DNA from: Bythopirellula goksoeyrii
Lineage (GTDB): Bacteria; Planctomycetota; Planctomycetia; Pirellulales; Lacipirellulaceae
Direction of reading: 5' to 3'
NCBI RefSeq assembly: GCF_008065115.1
Contig: NZ_CP042913.1
Span: 4,443,278-4,507,277, forward strand
DNA: 64,000 bases
The position numbers and the translations under genes are program-made. This document shows, one piece after another, positions 9,034 to 18,243 of this stretch (position 1 is the first letter of the stretch; each line of letters opens with the position of its first letter). Below the pieces are notes generated by a model, which did no database searches, was not told the origin of the DNA, and saw only the letters and a list, made by a program, of their open reading frames with translations.

Positions 9034-9113
9034 AGCAATTCTCTCGAAATCATCCACCCTGGCGGAACAAGCGATTCTTCCTCAGCGGATCGAGTCAGAA
9101 TGGGCCGTACCAC

Positions 9114-10127
9114 TCAATTGACAGTGCATGCTTCTCTGTTAGCGGAGTACGCTGCCATGAGCCGTTCCGACACGTCCGACTTCATCGAGTTGTTAGTCAA
9201 CTCACTAGCCAGCAGCGCCGCCCCCAATACGGGCGGCAGCAAGGACTCTTTCAGACTAGCTTGAGGCAGCCTGCGCGATAAAGCTTCTGAGAGTGGACTC
9301 ATGAAGACTTCGCCAGCGTTGGTCAAGCCACCAGTCACGACAACCGGAATCTGTGACAAGGACTGCAGATTCACCAGTTTGTTTGCAACTGCTGCCACCA
9401 TCATGGCTAGTTCTTCAGTCCCTCTCCTAATAATGCTGCAGGCAACTTCATCACCCTCAGCCGCCGATGATGTCACTAGCTGTGCCAGCACTGCGATTTC
9501 GGTACGTTTCATTCCTTCTAATTCTACTCGACGGAGTATATGATGCATCGCGGAGAGTCCCAGTGCCTGCACAACGCGCTCTCGCAGGCAAGTTGGTTTC
9601 CCCCGGCCGTCAAAGTCGCGTAAAGCCGCAATCATCGCTTGACGCCCCAGCCAGTAGCTACTGCCTGGATCATCCAGTATTGGTCCCCAGCCACCTGCCT
9701 GCCAACTGTTGCCTTCTTTATCCCGACCGTAGCTCGATGAACCTGTGCCAGCAATCAGAACGATCCCCGGTTCACCTGCTACCCCCCCCATCAGGGCGAC
9801 ACGCAGATCATGATCAACTCCGATTGCACCCTCCGGAACAATCTCCAATTCTTGAACGATCTTTTGGATGTTCTCCTGATCTTCCTTGGTGACGATACTG
9901 CCCAGTCCCAAGAATATAGACTTGGCCTGCCGAGGGACCATTTGCGAATCCGACCAAGCGCAGTTAATAGCCGACTCAATGTTGTGTCGCACTTCATCCA
10001 AGCCGACATCATGATAATTACCTGTCCCCGCTTCCCCGAGTCCAAGCAATTCACCTTCGAGAGAAACCAATGCCGCGCGTAAGCGCGTTCCACCTCCATC
10101 AATACCGATCACTATTTGTTCGCCCAT
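9114..10127 (-). CDS. BadF/BadG-type sugar kinase (GlcNAc kinase-like)
   Basis: A 337-residue cytoplasmic ATPase of the actin/hexokinase fold. The N-terminal phosphate-1 motif VIGIDGGGTRLRAALV and the adenosine-site region VLIAGTGSSSYGRD are clear, as is PVVVTGGL near the C-terminus. The Gly-rich LDDPGSSYWLGRQAM segment is typical of the N-acetylglucosamine kinase branch of the BadF/BadG/BcrA family. It would phosphorylate a monosaccharide, probably an amino sugar or related hexose. It lies 45 bases downstream of a GntR/LacI-type regulator on the same strand and is followed by a GNAT gene, so all three are probably one operon. No Shine-Dalgarno is visible before the ATG. Confidence 0.85.
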   Translation of the reverse strand: MGEQIVIGIDGGGTRLRAALVSLEGELLGLGEAGTGNYHDVGLDEVRHNIESAINCAWSDSQMVPRQAKSIFLGLGSIVTKEDQENIQKIVQELEIVPEGAIGVDHDLRVALMGGVAGEPGIVLIAGTGSSSYGRDKEGNSWQAGGWGPILDDPGSSYWLGRQAMIAALRDFDGRGKPTCLRERVVQALGLSAMHHILRRVELEGMKRTEIAVLAQLVTSSAAEGDEVACSIIRRGTEELAMMVAAVANKLVNLQSLSQIPVVVTGGLTNAGEVFMSPLSEALSRRLPQASLKESLLPPVLGAALLASELTNNSMKSDVSERLMAAYSANREACTVN

Positions 10128-10172
10128 AGGAGGTAGTCCATTTGGTGATGTTTAGCCCGTTGTTGAAAAGAT

Positions 10173-11345
10173 TTACTCTGAAGCGGTTGAATGGGCCAAT
10201 TCAAATGTTTGCTCAGATCTAAAGTCCGTCGAACTGCGAACCACCAGTTCGGTGTCAACGATAATTTGCCTGGCACTCTTATCTGAACCACTCAAGTTGT
10301 CCAACATTGCTTCATACGCGGCTTTAACAAAGGGGCGAATCGGAAGCCGAATAGTGGTCAGCGTTACCGGCAACAATTCCGCTATCGGATCATCATCAAA
10401 GCCTGCCATTTTCACATCCTGACCGATCTGCAGCCCTTGTTCGATCAAATGACGTCCGATCAAAGCTGCAAACCGATCCATCTTGCTAATGATAGCGTCT
10501 GGCTTGGCACTTTGCATTAGGTCTTCGCAGAACGAGCGTGTTAGCTCGTATTCATCGACCATATGCACCAGTTCACTATCCACACTCATATCGTGCATCC
10601 GATGTGCTTCAAAGTAACCTGCTAGTCGATCAGCCACAGCCGTTGATATTTCGGGTATTCCTACGAAAGCTATTCGGTGGCAGCCTCTTCGAATTAGATG
10701 CTCTGTAAGAATCACGCCAGCCCGACGATTATCGTATCCAATTCGCGTGAATTCACTACGATTCGGGAATGAAGCGATGTCTCGGTCAATCAGGATCACG
10801 CTTATGCCAGCTTCAGCCAACATATCCACGACGACTCGGTTCAACTGCATTTGGTCGCCAGGCAATTCAGCCGGGTAGTAGAAAACTCCATCAACTCTTA
10901 AATCGATCAAGGACCTCGTTGTGTTCAAAACACGTTCTTTGAATGACCCATCACCTGACAGGCATTTGAGCAACAGCGTTGAATGCCGGCGAGAGGCCAA
11001 GTCAGCTAGTCCCTGATGAATCAATCCTTCCACGTAGGGCAATGCTACTCCCGACTCCATCCAAGGCATGAAAAAAGCTAAGTCATACTGCTCAACTGCA
11101 TCTGCCATTTCTTTCACATAGGTGCCTGATCCTCGCCTACGACGGATGAACCCTTGCAGCTCCAGATCCCGCAAAGCACGCGAGATGGTAGTCCGTGAGA
11201 CATTGAAATGCTGCATCAACTCCAGCTCTGTCGGAAGCTTGGCTCCTGAAGCGAGCTGCCCCCCCTCGATACGCTCACGAATGGCTTCATATACCTGTTT
11301 TGAGCGAGGCTTCTTAGGATCGATACCGTCGAGCCAGGTGATCAT
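10173..11345 (-). CDS. GntR-type regulator with LacI-like sensor domain
   Basis: A 390-residue transcription factor with an AraR-like architecture. Residues 13-82 are a GntR winged helix-turn-helix (KQVYEAIRERIEGGQLASGAKLP, FNVSRTTISRALRDLELQGFIRRRRGSGTYV). The remaining 300 residues match the periplasmic-binding-protein-like sugar sensor of LacI regulators (GVFYYPAELPG, IGYDNRRAGVILTEHLIRRG, HRIAFVGIPE, DDDPIAELLPVTLTTIRLP). It likely binds a sugar or sugar acid and represses its own operon and the divergent uronate operon. A sigma70-like promoter and an ATGTA/TACAT inverted repeat lie directly upstream. Confidence 0.9.
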   Translation of the reverse strand: MITWLDGIDPKKPRSKQVYEAIRERIEGGQLASGAKLPTELELMQHFNVSRTTISRALRDLELQGFIRRRRGSGTYVKEMADAVEQYDLAFFMPWMESGVALPYVEGLIHQGLADLASRRHSTLLLKCLSGDGSFKERVLNTTRSLIDLRVDGVFYYPAELPGDQMQLNRVVVDMLAEAGISVILIDRDIASFPNRSEFTRIGYDNRRAGVILTEHLIRRGCHRIAFVGIPEISTAVADRLAGYFEAHRMHDMSVDSELVHMVDEYELTRSFCEDLMQSAKPDAIISKMDRFAALIGRHLIEQGLQIGQDVKMAGFDDDPIAELLPVTLTTIRLPIRPFVKAAYEAMLDNLSGSDKSARQIIVDTELVVRSSTDFRSEQTFELAHSTASE

Positions 11346-11378
11346 GGGCGTTTACTCAACTAAGAGCCGGGAAGAGAA

Positions 11379-11391
11379 ATGTATTTTACAT
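11379..11391. promoter_or_regulatory. Candidate operator ATGTATTTTACAT
   Basis: A perfect 5-3-5 inverted repeat 34 bases upstream of the GntR/LacI-type regulator, just downstream of its predicted -10. A shorter version, ATGTTTTACAT, occurs at 40092-40102 between GH55-like and GH30 genes. Binding is inferred from position only. Confidence 0.4.
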
Positions 11392-11410
11392 GATGAGTCA
11401 CAGGTTCTCC

Positions 11411-11439
11411 ATCATACAATAAGCACCATCATTTTGCAA
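11411..11439 (-). promoter_or_regulatory. Promoter for the GntR-type regulator operon
   Basis: On the minus strand, TTGCAA (4/6 match) and TATGAT (5/6) are 17 bases apart. This places the start of transcription near 11404, ahead of the ATGTA/TACAT repeat and the ATG at 11345. Confidence 0.4.
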
Positions 11440-11577
11440 CTCAATTTTCATTGATTGGACTCTTCTTACAATGCTAAATGTATTGAGTTTGGGCCATGAA
11501 TTGGTATCTTAGAGATTGCCTATTCTGGCAGTGGATGTTCCACAAGGCGTGGACAAAAAGAAAGATAATTAGCCAAC

Positions 11578-13389
11578 GTGATACACTCCTCGGAAAGAAC
11601 GAAAAAGACTGGCTCGTTTCGCAAGACCGAGCAGATTCTTTCTCCCTCAAACCCAAGCAATGGCTTGGCGGAAACCTATCGACTATTCCCGGATTTTTCC
11701 TTGGAAGGTGGTTGCGTGGGATTCGGCTTTGAATCTCTAGCTGACCTATTGACTACTTACAGTCAGATTCGCATTGACGGCTTTGTTGGAATATTCTGGG
11801 AATCATTTCGAGAACAACTCCAAGCGACTTTTGCCTCGAGGAATATTCAGACAATCTGGATTGATGTATCACAAGCTATGAAGCCACCTTCGATGGTTGA
11901 AGCGCTGGTCAAACCCTATCTTGGTGGCGACGACCCGCTATTCGGCAAGAGGTTTCCAGGCTCTCTTCAGGACTACTTTGATCCAGACCAACTGAAATCC
12001 CTTCAGCCGGATCCAGACTGTTCACTTTCGATTCTGTACGGTTGCGGGGCTTTTCTTGCCCAATGGAAAGGTCCTCTGCTCTACGTGGATCTACCCAAGA
12101 ATGAGCTTCAGTATCGATCCCGTGCTGGAAGGGTGCGAAATCTTGGATCGCCGAGCCCCCTCACTCCTAAAGAGCAATATAAGCAGTTCTACTTTGTAGA
12201 TTGGCAAGTACTCAATCGTCACAAGCAGACTATCCTCGACAGAGTAGATTGGTTTGTTGACGGCCAACGCCCCACGGAACCCACCTTTGTTGCCGGGGCA
12301 GTACTTCGAGATGCATTCAATCGAATGAGTCAGAATGTCTTTCGAGCAAGACCGTGGTTCGAAGCTGGACCATGGGGTGGGCAGCGACTCAAGGAAATCG
12401 TTCCGCAGCTACCCCAGCACGAACCAAACTATGCATGGTCATTCGAGTTGATCACGCCTGAAAATGGACTGGCATTTACTGATGGAGAGTATTCGCTTGA
12501 AGTCTCTTTTGATTGGTTCATGTACCACAACCATCGCGAAATCCTTGGCAGAAGTGCTGATCAGTTTGGCTATGAATTTCCCATTCGGTTCGATTTTCTG
12601 GATACATTCGACGGAGGTAATCTCTCACTGCAGTGTCATCCCAGCCCAGAATACATCAAGGAGCATTTTGGCGAGCCTTTCACTCAAGATGAGACCTACT
12701 ACATTCTTGATTGCAAACCAGGTGCTGAAGTCTACCTGGGTTTCCAACAGACCATCGACCCTAAAACATTTCGGACTCAACTAGATAGCAGTTTCACAAA
12801 TTCTACTCCCGTGGATGTGAAACAATTCGTCAACACCGTGTCGGCCCGTCAGCATGACCTTCTCTTGATACCTCACGGTACCATTCACTGTTCGGGAGAA
12901 AACGTTCTGGTGCTAGAGATAAGTGCAACACCATATATTTTCACCTTTAAAATGTATGATTGGTTGAGATTGGGCCTCGACGGAGTTGCCCGACCTCTTA
13001 ATATTGCGCGAGCATTCGAAAACCTGGATTTCGATCGTAGAGGCGAAGAAGCAAGGCGGCAATTGATAAGCCAACCCCATATCATCGACCAGGGACAGGA
13101 CTGGCGTATTGTTCACTTGCCAACACATTCTGACCACTTTTATGACGTTCATCGCTATGAATTTGAATCAGAGGTTATGGGCCACACAGATGGTTCTCCT
13201 CATGTACTTATGTTAGTAGAAGGCTCTTCTCTAGAAATTTTGACTCACCAAGGCATGGTCGAACAGTTCTACTATGCTGAAACCTTCGTCGTTCCTGCTG
13301 CTGCCAAATCATACAAACTCGTCAATCTCGGTCAGCGTCCTGCTAAGGTTATCAAGGCGTTCATCAAAAGCTCCCTAGAAAGTAAATGA
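11578..13389 (+). CDS. Class I mannose-6-phosphate isomerase-like protein
   Basis: A 603-residue protein. The C-terminal half is a ManA-type cupin isomerase: metal ligands appear as LQCHP (Gln and His, about residues 350-353), the Glu of FTQDETYYIL (about 370) and the His of IPHGTIHCSGE (about 434). The first 240 residues are not part of the usual 300-400-residue ManA and I do not recognise them; IDGFVGIFW could be a degenerate nucleotide loop. The GTG at 11578 is the first possible start and has no strong ribosome-binding site, so a later start is possible. It is first in a five-gene operon; the next gene begins 3 bases after its stop. It would interconvert an aldose and ketose (phosphate), but the substrate is uncertain. 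Confidence 0.75.
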   Translation: MIHSSERTKKTGSFRKTEQILSPSNPSNGLAETYRLFPDFSLEGGCVGFGFESLADLLTTYSQIRIDGFVGIFWESFREQLQATFASRNIQTIWIDVSQAMKPPSMVEALVKPYLGGDDPLFGKRFPGSLQDYFDPDQLKSLQPDPDCSLSILYGCGAFLAQWKGPLLYVDLPKNELQYRSRAGRVRNLGSPSPLTPKEQYKQFYFVDWQVLNRHKQTILDRVDWFVDGQRPTEPTFVAGAVLRDAFNRMSQNVFRARPWFEAGPWGGQRLKEIVPQLPQHEPNYAWSFELITPENGLAFTDGEYSLEVSFDWFMYHNHREILGRSADQFGYEFPIRFDFLDTFDGGNLSLQCHPSPEYIKEHFGEPFTQDETYYILDCKPGAEVYLGFQQTIDPKTFRTQLDSSFTNSTPVDVKQFVNTVSARQHDLLLIPHGTIHCSGENVLVLEISATPYIFTFKMYDWLRLGLDGVARPLNIARAFENLDFDRRGEEARRQLISQPHIIDQGQDWRIVHLPTHSDHFYDVHRYEFESEVMGHTDGSPHVLMLVEGSSLEILTHQGMVEQFYYAETFVVPAAAKSYKLVNLGQRPAKVIKAFIKSSLESK

Positions 13390-13392
13390 CCT

Positions 13393-15612
13393 ATGACTCT
13401 TATCAATCCCCATCATAGAATGCTCTATCGGTTGATGCTGATTTCGTCAATCGCTTTGGTCACCCAAATGGACTCTCGCTTGCCGGCTGAATCTACTAAC
13501 AACCAATCAGCAGTTCCGAGCATTGACGAAATGGCCAGCGAATGGCTTGAAGTGGACCAAATCGCCCACATGCCTTCACTGCACAACTTTCATGACATGG
13601 CCGCATGCGCGCCGGACCTCGTGGGTGTGAATTACAATCCTGACGGACAACTATTTGATTGGCCAACGGGTCCTCGCTGGTTTCGCTATTTGACTTTGCC
13701 TCTCTTGAAGTTAAAGGTCAATGGCATTGAGTACGACTCTACGACGTGCCGATGGTATCCCCATCAGGCTGTTAGGAGACACAGCATCGAGGGTCTCGAT
13801 CTGAAAACCACGGTTCGCATGCAGTTTGAAGGAGCTGGGCTATTTTATAAATTAAAGGTGTCGAATAGCTCGAACGAAGATCAGTCGGTAGAACTTCTAT
13901 TGGAGGTCCCTGGGATCAAGCTCTCTGACACTGAGGAACCGATCGTCGCGTATGAGTCAGACGACCAGAAACTTGAAACTGCCCACGCTTTTGGCGATTC
14001 CACTCCAGAACCTGAAAGCGCGAAGTCAAGACTAGAAATGGTCCACGCTTTCGCCGACCAGCCTGATCAGATTGAAGGATTGCCAGGTGCAGTTAGAGCG
14101 AGATGGATTCGAGAGCTGAAACCCGGCGAGACTGCAACAGTACGGCTTGTGATGTCTCATGGTCAAAATACCGAGAAGTTTCCATCACAAGAAACAGTCA
14201 ATAAGGCAACTGCCTGGGCTTCCAACTTTGAGGAAACCTGGAACACAGTGAAGTCACGTTGGCAGGATCGTTGGAACGATGTATTTGATCCTGAGAATGA
14301 CCACTTTTCGGGTTGGTTGCCAACCCTCGTCACTTCAAACGAAAAACTAAGCGACATCTATTATCGCAGCATTCTCACGCTCTTAGTTCTTCACCGAACT
14401 AATATGGCCATGTGCGACCGTGTGTTTGTCACTAGCGGAGAGCGAGACAAAGGTGTCGTATTCTTCTGGGACACTTCCATGTGGTCCAAGGTTTTTGCTC
14501 TGCTTGAACCCGAAGGCATGAAGGAGCACGTTAAGTTATTTCTCTCCTGTGACCCTCACAAAGGCCCTGTCTTCGGAATGGATGATGGTCGTCAATGGGA
14601 GGGTTGGTACGCAGCAAACGATTCCACAATCTTCACATTTGTAACTGAGTATCTCAATGTGACGGGCGATATGGCTTTTCTTGACGAAAAGGTTGGCGTC
14701 AAGACCGTCCTAGAGCATCTTGATTCTTTGGCTACCAATTGGCAAAAGTTGCAACGCGACAAGAGCGTGATGCTCGCCGATTATGGCGAAAATCGAAATC
14801 TATTGGAATGCGCACCGGCCTATATTCATCGTGTTCCCTCATTTAACGCGGCCAATGTGTGGATGATGCGTGCCACAGCTGACTTCTACGAACAACATGG
14901 GAACATGAAGCGAGCGGATCAACTTCGAGATTGGGCAAACGAGTTCGCACTGTCGGTGCTTGACCTGTATAAACCAGGCGAAGGTGTCTGGTACGCCTTG
15001 CACCGAAATGGAGACCGCGTGGAACTTCGGCACTGTTACGATTTTGTCTGTATCGGCCGTTTCATGCCTGTGGATCTGACACCTCGGATGAAAGAAGAAA
15101 TGGTCGATTTTGTCGAACGCGAACTTTTGACAGATCACTGGATGCGTGCCATGTCTCCGAAGGACAAAGCGGCTGCCGAGTCGGATCGCCCCGACCATGG
15201 ACCGATGGGAGCTTATGACGCATGGCCAGCGCTAACTGCTGAATCGATGTGCATCCTGGGTGCCTGGAAACCCGCCTTCGAATTTCTCTGCGACACGCAA
15301 GATGTGTTGTATGAAGGTGTGTATGGTCAGTCACGAGAGTTCTACGGCGAAGATCGCGGCGATCGCGATGCACCGGTCCGTATTGCCATGCGTGGGGCCT
15401 GCATGCGTGAGAGTGTAGGCGGAGGGGCTTTTGCTGAGATGATAATAGGTACCCTTTTCGGCTTCCGACCCCAAGCAGACCAACAATTGAAACTCTACGA
15501 AGCGGACATCGACCGTGGTTTTAAAGGAAAGCTCTTAAATGTTCGCTTTGACAATCGATTGCTTGATATTTCCAGCAATGCCGACGGGGTAAGTTTTACC
15601 TATCAGGAATAG
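13393..15612 (+). CDS. Six-hairpin (alpha/alpha)6 glycosidase-like protein
   Basis: A 739-residue protein with an N-terminal hydrophobic segment (LYRLMLISSIALVTQM) that could be a signal peptide. Residues 60-300 look like an N-terminal beta-sandwich. The rest has the helical pattern of six-hairpin glycosidases: VVFFWDTSMWSKVFALLEPEG, DDGRQWEGWYAANDSTIFTF, ADYGENRNLLECAPAYIHRVPS and GPMGAYDAWPALTAESM. GH63/GH37-like families have comparable layouts, but I cannot assign a number. It starts 3 bases after the isomerase gene and ends 4 bases before an SDR gene, so it is translated within the operon. A hydrolase acting on a uronic-acid-containing oligosaccharide fits the context but is inference. 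Confidence 0.65.
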   Translation: MTLINPHHRMLYRLMLISSIALVTQMDSRLPAESTNNQSAVPSIDEMASEWLEVDQIAHMPSLHNFHDMAACAPDLVGVNYNPDGQLFDWPTGPRWFRYLTLPLLKLKVNGIEYDSTTCRWYPHQAVRRHSIEGLDLKTTVRMQFEGAGLFYKLKVSNSSNEDQSVELLLEVPGIKLSDTEEPIVAYESDDQKLETAHAFGDSTPEPESAKSRLEMVHAFADQPDQIEGLPGAVRARWIRELKPGETATVRLVMSHGQNTEKFPSQETVNKATAWASNFEETWNTVKSRWQDRWNDVFDPENDHFSGWLPTLVTSNEKLSDIYYRSILTLLVLHRTNMAMCDRVFVTSGERDKGVVFFWDTSMWSKVFALLEPEGMKEHVKLFLSCDPHKGPVFGMDDGRQWEGWYAANDSTIFTFVTEYLNVTGDMAFLDEKVGVKTVLEHLDSLATNWQKLQRDKSVMLADYGENRNLLECAPAYIHRVPSFNAANVWMMRATADFYEQHGNMKRADQLRDWANEFALSVLDLYKPGEGVWYALHRNGDRVELRHCYDFVCIGRFMPVDLTPRMKEEMVDFVERELLTDHWMRAMSPKDKAAAESDRPDHGPMGAYDAWPALTAESMCILGAWKPAFEFLCDTQDVLYEGVYGQSREFYGEDRGDRDAPVRIAMRGACMRESVGGGAFAEMIIGTLFGFRPQADQQLKLYEADIDRGFKGKLLNVRFDNRLLDISSNADGVSFTYQE

Positions 15613-15616
15613 CAAC

Positions 15617-16405
15617 ATGGCAAGCCAAACCTATCCCGGACTTCAAGGCAGAACTGCCATCGTAACAGGAGGTGCGAAAGGAATAGGAGCAGCGTGTGTT
15701 CAGATTCTCGCAGAGCAAGGAGCCAAAGTCGCAATCTTAGATCTCGACTACGAGTTGGGAAATTCATTGGCTCACGAGGCAGGGTCAGAATGTATTGCCT
15801 ATGAATTGGACGTCAGTAATTCTTCATTGATACGTGAGGCAATCAGAAAGATTACAGAGCAACTTGGCCTGCCAACTTTGCTTGTCAACAATGCAGGCAT
15901 TGGCCACTATGGAACTGTAGTTGAAACGACCGATGAGCAATTGGATCGCGTGCTGGACGTTAATCTAAAATCCTATTTTTTTTGTGCACGTGAAGTTGTC
16001 CCCCACATGCTTACCGCGGGAATGGGTTCGATTGTTAACGTCGCAAGCGTGCAGAGTTTTATGAGCCAAAAACGCGTCGCTGCTTATTGCGCTAGTAAAG
16101 CGGGCATTATCGGTCTCACCAGGGCAATCGCTGTCGACCATGCTCCCTCGATCCGATGCAACGCAGTTTGTCCGGGCACAGTCGATACTCCCATGTTGGC
16201 CGATGCGATTTCAGAACTACCCGACCAAGAAGCCATTCTGCAGGAATGTCGCGATATGTATCTCACGAAAAGAATTGCCGAGCCAATGGAGATCGCCCAG
16301 TTAGTTACCTACTTGCTGAGTGACCTCTCTTCGTTTATCACTGGCCAGGCCATACGGATTGATGGAGGCATAGGCCTGGAAATCGGTGGAAGTGTTCAAG
16401 ATTAA
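15617..16405 (+). CDS. Short-chain dehydrogenase/reductase (SDR)
   Basis: A 262-residue NAD(P)-dependent oxidoreductase of the classical SDR family. The cofactor motif TGGAKGIGAA, the NNAG motif (LLVNNAGIG), the catalytic Ser region (VNVASVQSF) and YCASK (Tyr-x-x-x-Lys) are all present; the C-terminus has ITGQAIRIDGG. Asp in DLDYE after the second beta-strand suggests NAD(H) preference. It lies between the six-hairpin glycosidase and mannonate dehydratase genes with very short spacers. A role as a sugar-acid or uronate (fructuronate to mannonate) oxidoreductase is likely from context, but its substrate cannot be read from sequence. Confidence 0.85.
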   Translation: MASQTYPGLQGRTAIVTGGAKGIGAACVQILAEQGAKVAILDLDYELGNSLAHEAGSECIAYELDVSNSSLIREAIRKITEQLGLPTLLVNNAGIGHYGTVVETTDEQLDRVLDVNLKSYFFCAREVVPHMLTAGMGSIVNVASVQSFMSQKRVAAYCASKAGIIGLTRAIAVDHAPSIRCNAVCPGTVDTPMLADAISELPDQEAILQECRDMYLTKRIAEPMEIAQLVTYLLSDLSSFITGQAIRIDGGIGLEIGGSVQD

Positions 16406-16432
16406 TATCACGCGTACGTTGGAAAACAGAAT

Positions 16433-17410
16433 ATGCAAGTTGCCGGCGTGGCCAAACAGTTTAACGAAACAAACCTAAAGCTCATCAAACAGCTCGGCGT
16501 CGATGACTTTGTGTACTACAGTATGCAGGGCATGCCCGATACTCTCGAAGAGCTCTCGGCTGTCAAAGAGTTAGTTCAAAAAAATGGACTTCGTCTTTCA
16601 GTAATCGAGGGGGGACCGGTAATCGATCAAATTGTATTGGCCAAGGACAGGCGCAATCAACAGATCGAAGAGTACATCCAGTCGATAAGAAATATGGGGC
16701 GATTGGGAATTCGTGTGTTGTGTTATAACTTTATGCCCCAAGTCACAAGTGCTGCGATGGTCGTGCGTACTTCAACAGTGTTTGAGGAGCGTGGCGGTGC
16801 TTATACGAGTCAGTATCGAGAAGCCGATCTACGAGATGAGGACATCGTTCACGATGAGCAGCCCACAACCGATGAAGAGATGTGGGATAACTTAGAATAC
16901 TTCTTAAAACGCATTGTACCTGTCGCCGAACAAGAAGAAGTCCTGCTGGCGATGCATCCAGACGACCCTCCCCTATCGCCTCTCTGCAATCTGTCACGCA
17001 TCATGAGAAATGTGGCAAACTTTGATCGTCTGTTGAGTATCGTCGATTCCCCGGTGAATGGATTGACATTGTGTCAAGGCTGCTTCGCTGAAATGGGGTG
17101 CGACCTTGTCGAAACCATTCGACATTTCAAAGATCGCATTCATTTCGCGCATTTTCGTGATATCTTTGGTACGCCTACTGATTTTCATGAAACTTTTCCT
17201 GACAATGGTGCCAACGACATGCTGAAGGTCATCAAGACCTATCGAGAAATCGGTTATGGGGGATTCATCCGAGTAGATCATGTTCCCCTTCTCGCGACGG
17301 AGTCTGGTGACTACGACGGATACGGAATGATCGGACACAGCTTTGCGATTGGCTATCTGAAGGGCTTGATGGAATCCGTTTATGGCAAATCAGCATCACA
17401 AAGCCGTTGA
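16433..17410 (+). CDS. uxuA: D-mannonate dehydratase (UxuA family)
   Basis: A 325-residue enzyme that dehydrates D-mannonate to 2-keto-3-deoxy-D-gluconate in glucuronate breakdown. Family signatures are clear: LAMHPDDPP, GLTLCQGCFAEMG, HFAHFRDIFG, FHETFPDNG and RVDHVP. These contain the Cys, His and Asp metal and catalytic residues of the TIM-barrel UxuA group. It is shorter than the E. coli enzyme (about 394 residues), mainly at the N-terminus and in loops. Flanking SDR genes could supply the fructuronate reductase step that UxuB performs elsewhere. No glucuronate isomerase (UxaC) or KDG kinase is in the window. Confidence 0.9.
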   Translation: MQVAGVAKQFNETNLKLIKQLGVDDFVYYSMQGMPDTLEELSAVKELVQKNGLRLSVIEGGPVIDQIVLAKDRRNQQIEEYIQSIRNMGRLGIRVLCYNFMPQVTSAAMVVRTSTVFEERGGAYTSQYREADLRDEDIVHDEQPTTDEEMWDNLEYFLKRIVPVAEQEEVLLAMHPDDPPLSPLCNLSRIMRNVANFDRLLSIVDSPVNGLTLCQGCFAEMGCDLVETIRHFKDRIHFAHFRDIFGTPTDFHETFPDNGANDMLKVIKTYREIGYGGFIRVDHVPLLATESGDYDGYGMIGHSFAIGYLKGLMESVYGKSASQSR

Positions 17411-17436
17411 ATAAAAAACGCAAATTGAGGCCCCAA

Positions 17437-18177
17437 ATGAACCGACTCGATGGAAAAAAAGCCTTTATCACAGCGGCCGGCCAGGGAATTGGCAAAGCTA
17501 CTGCCTTGGCCTTTCATCGCGAAGGGGCTTGCGTGGTGGCGACTGATATCAGTTTGGAACTACTTGATGCCCTGAGACAAAAAGCGCCAAGTTTAGATTG
17601 TCGTCAACTAGACGTACGAGACAAGGATGCCATCACAGCAATCGCTGCCCAAGTAGAAGCTGTCGATATCCTGTTCAACTGCGTAGGATATGTCCACGAA
17701 GGGACTATTCTCCAATGCACCGAGGAAGATTGGACCAAGTCGTTCGACATCAATGTAACCTCTTTTTATCGCACTATCAAAAGCTTCTTACCATTAATGC
17801 TCTCGGCCGGCCAAGGGAACATCATTAATGTTTCCAGTGTAGCATCCAGCACAAAAGGCTTTCCCAATCGATTCGCTTATGGTGCCAGCAAGGCAGCCGT
17901 AATCGGACTTACCAAATCGATTGCCATCGATTTTGTAAAACTAGGCATTCGCTGCAATGCGATTTGCCCAGGAACAATTCACAGTCCATCACTCACAGAG
18001 CGCATCGCAAATCATGGCAACTTCGAAGAGACTTTTGCCGCGTTCGTCGAGCGACAACCTATGGGCCGACTCGGAAAACCAGAAGAAGTAGCAGAATTGG
18101 CCGTTTACCTCGCCTCAGATGAGTCGACATTTACTACAGGCGGAGTCCATATAATTGACGGTGGCTGTTGCATCTAG
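17437..18177 (+). CDS. SDR oxidoreductase (DHRS6/KDF dehydrogenase-like)
   Basis: A 246-residue SDR. It shows the TAAGQGIGKA cofactor motif, NVSSVAS, the catalytic YGASK and TGGVHIIDGG. The opening MNRLDGKKAFITAAGQGIG and the D-I-S strand end closely resemble DHRS6/BDH2 and 2-keto-3-deoxy-L-fuconate dehydrogenase, NAD-dependent enzymes that oxidise hydroxy or sugar acids. I chose the ATG at 17437 because TTGAGG lies about 6 bases upstream; an upstream TTG at 17407 would overlap the uxuA stop. It is the last gene of the operon. Oxidation of a deoxy-sugar acid, or reduction of fructuronate, is inference. Confidence 0.85.
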   Translation: MNRLDGKKAFITAAGQGIGKATALAFHREGACVVATDISLELLDALRQKAPSLDCRQLDVRDKDAITAIAAQVEAVDILFNCVGYVHEGTILQCTEEDWTKSFDINVTSFYRTIKSFLPLMLSAGQGNIINVSSVASSTKGFPNRFAYGASKAAVIGLTKSIAIDFVKLGIRCNAICPGTIHSPSLTERIANHGNFEETFAAFVERQPMGRLGKPEEVAELAVYLASDESTFTTGGVHIIDGGCCI

Positions 18178-18243
18178 CGACCTCGATAGAGAAGAGTGCT
18201 AGGCTGCACAGCGTTTTGTAAAAACAGCGGGCCAATTCAAACC

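Noticed and set aside
11496-11732. 78-residue plus-strand ORF before the isomerase
   Set aside because: No ribosome site, and the isomerase frame with its operon context fits better.
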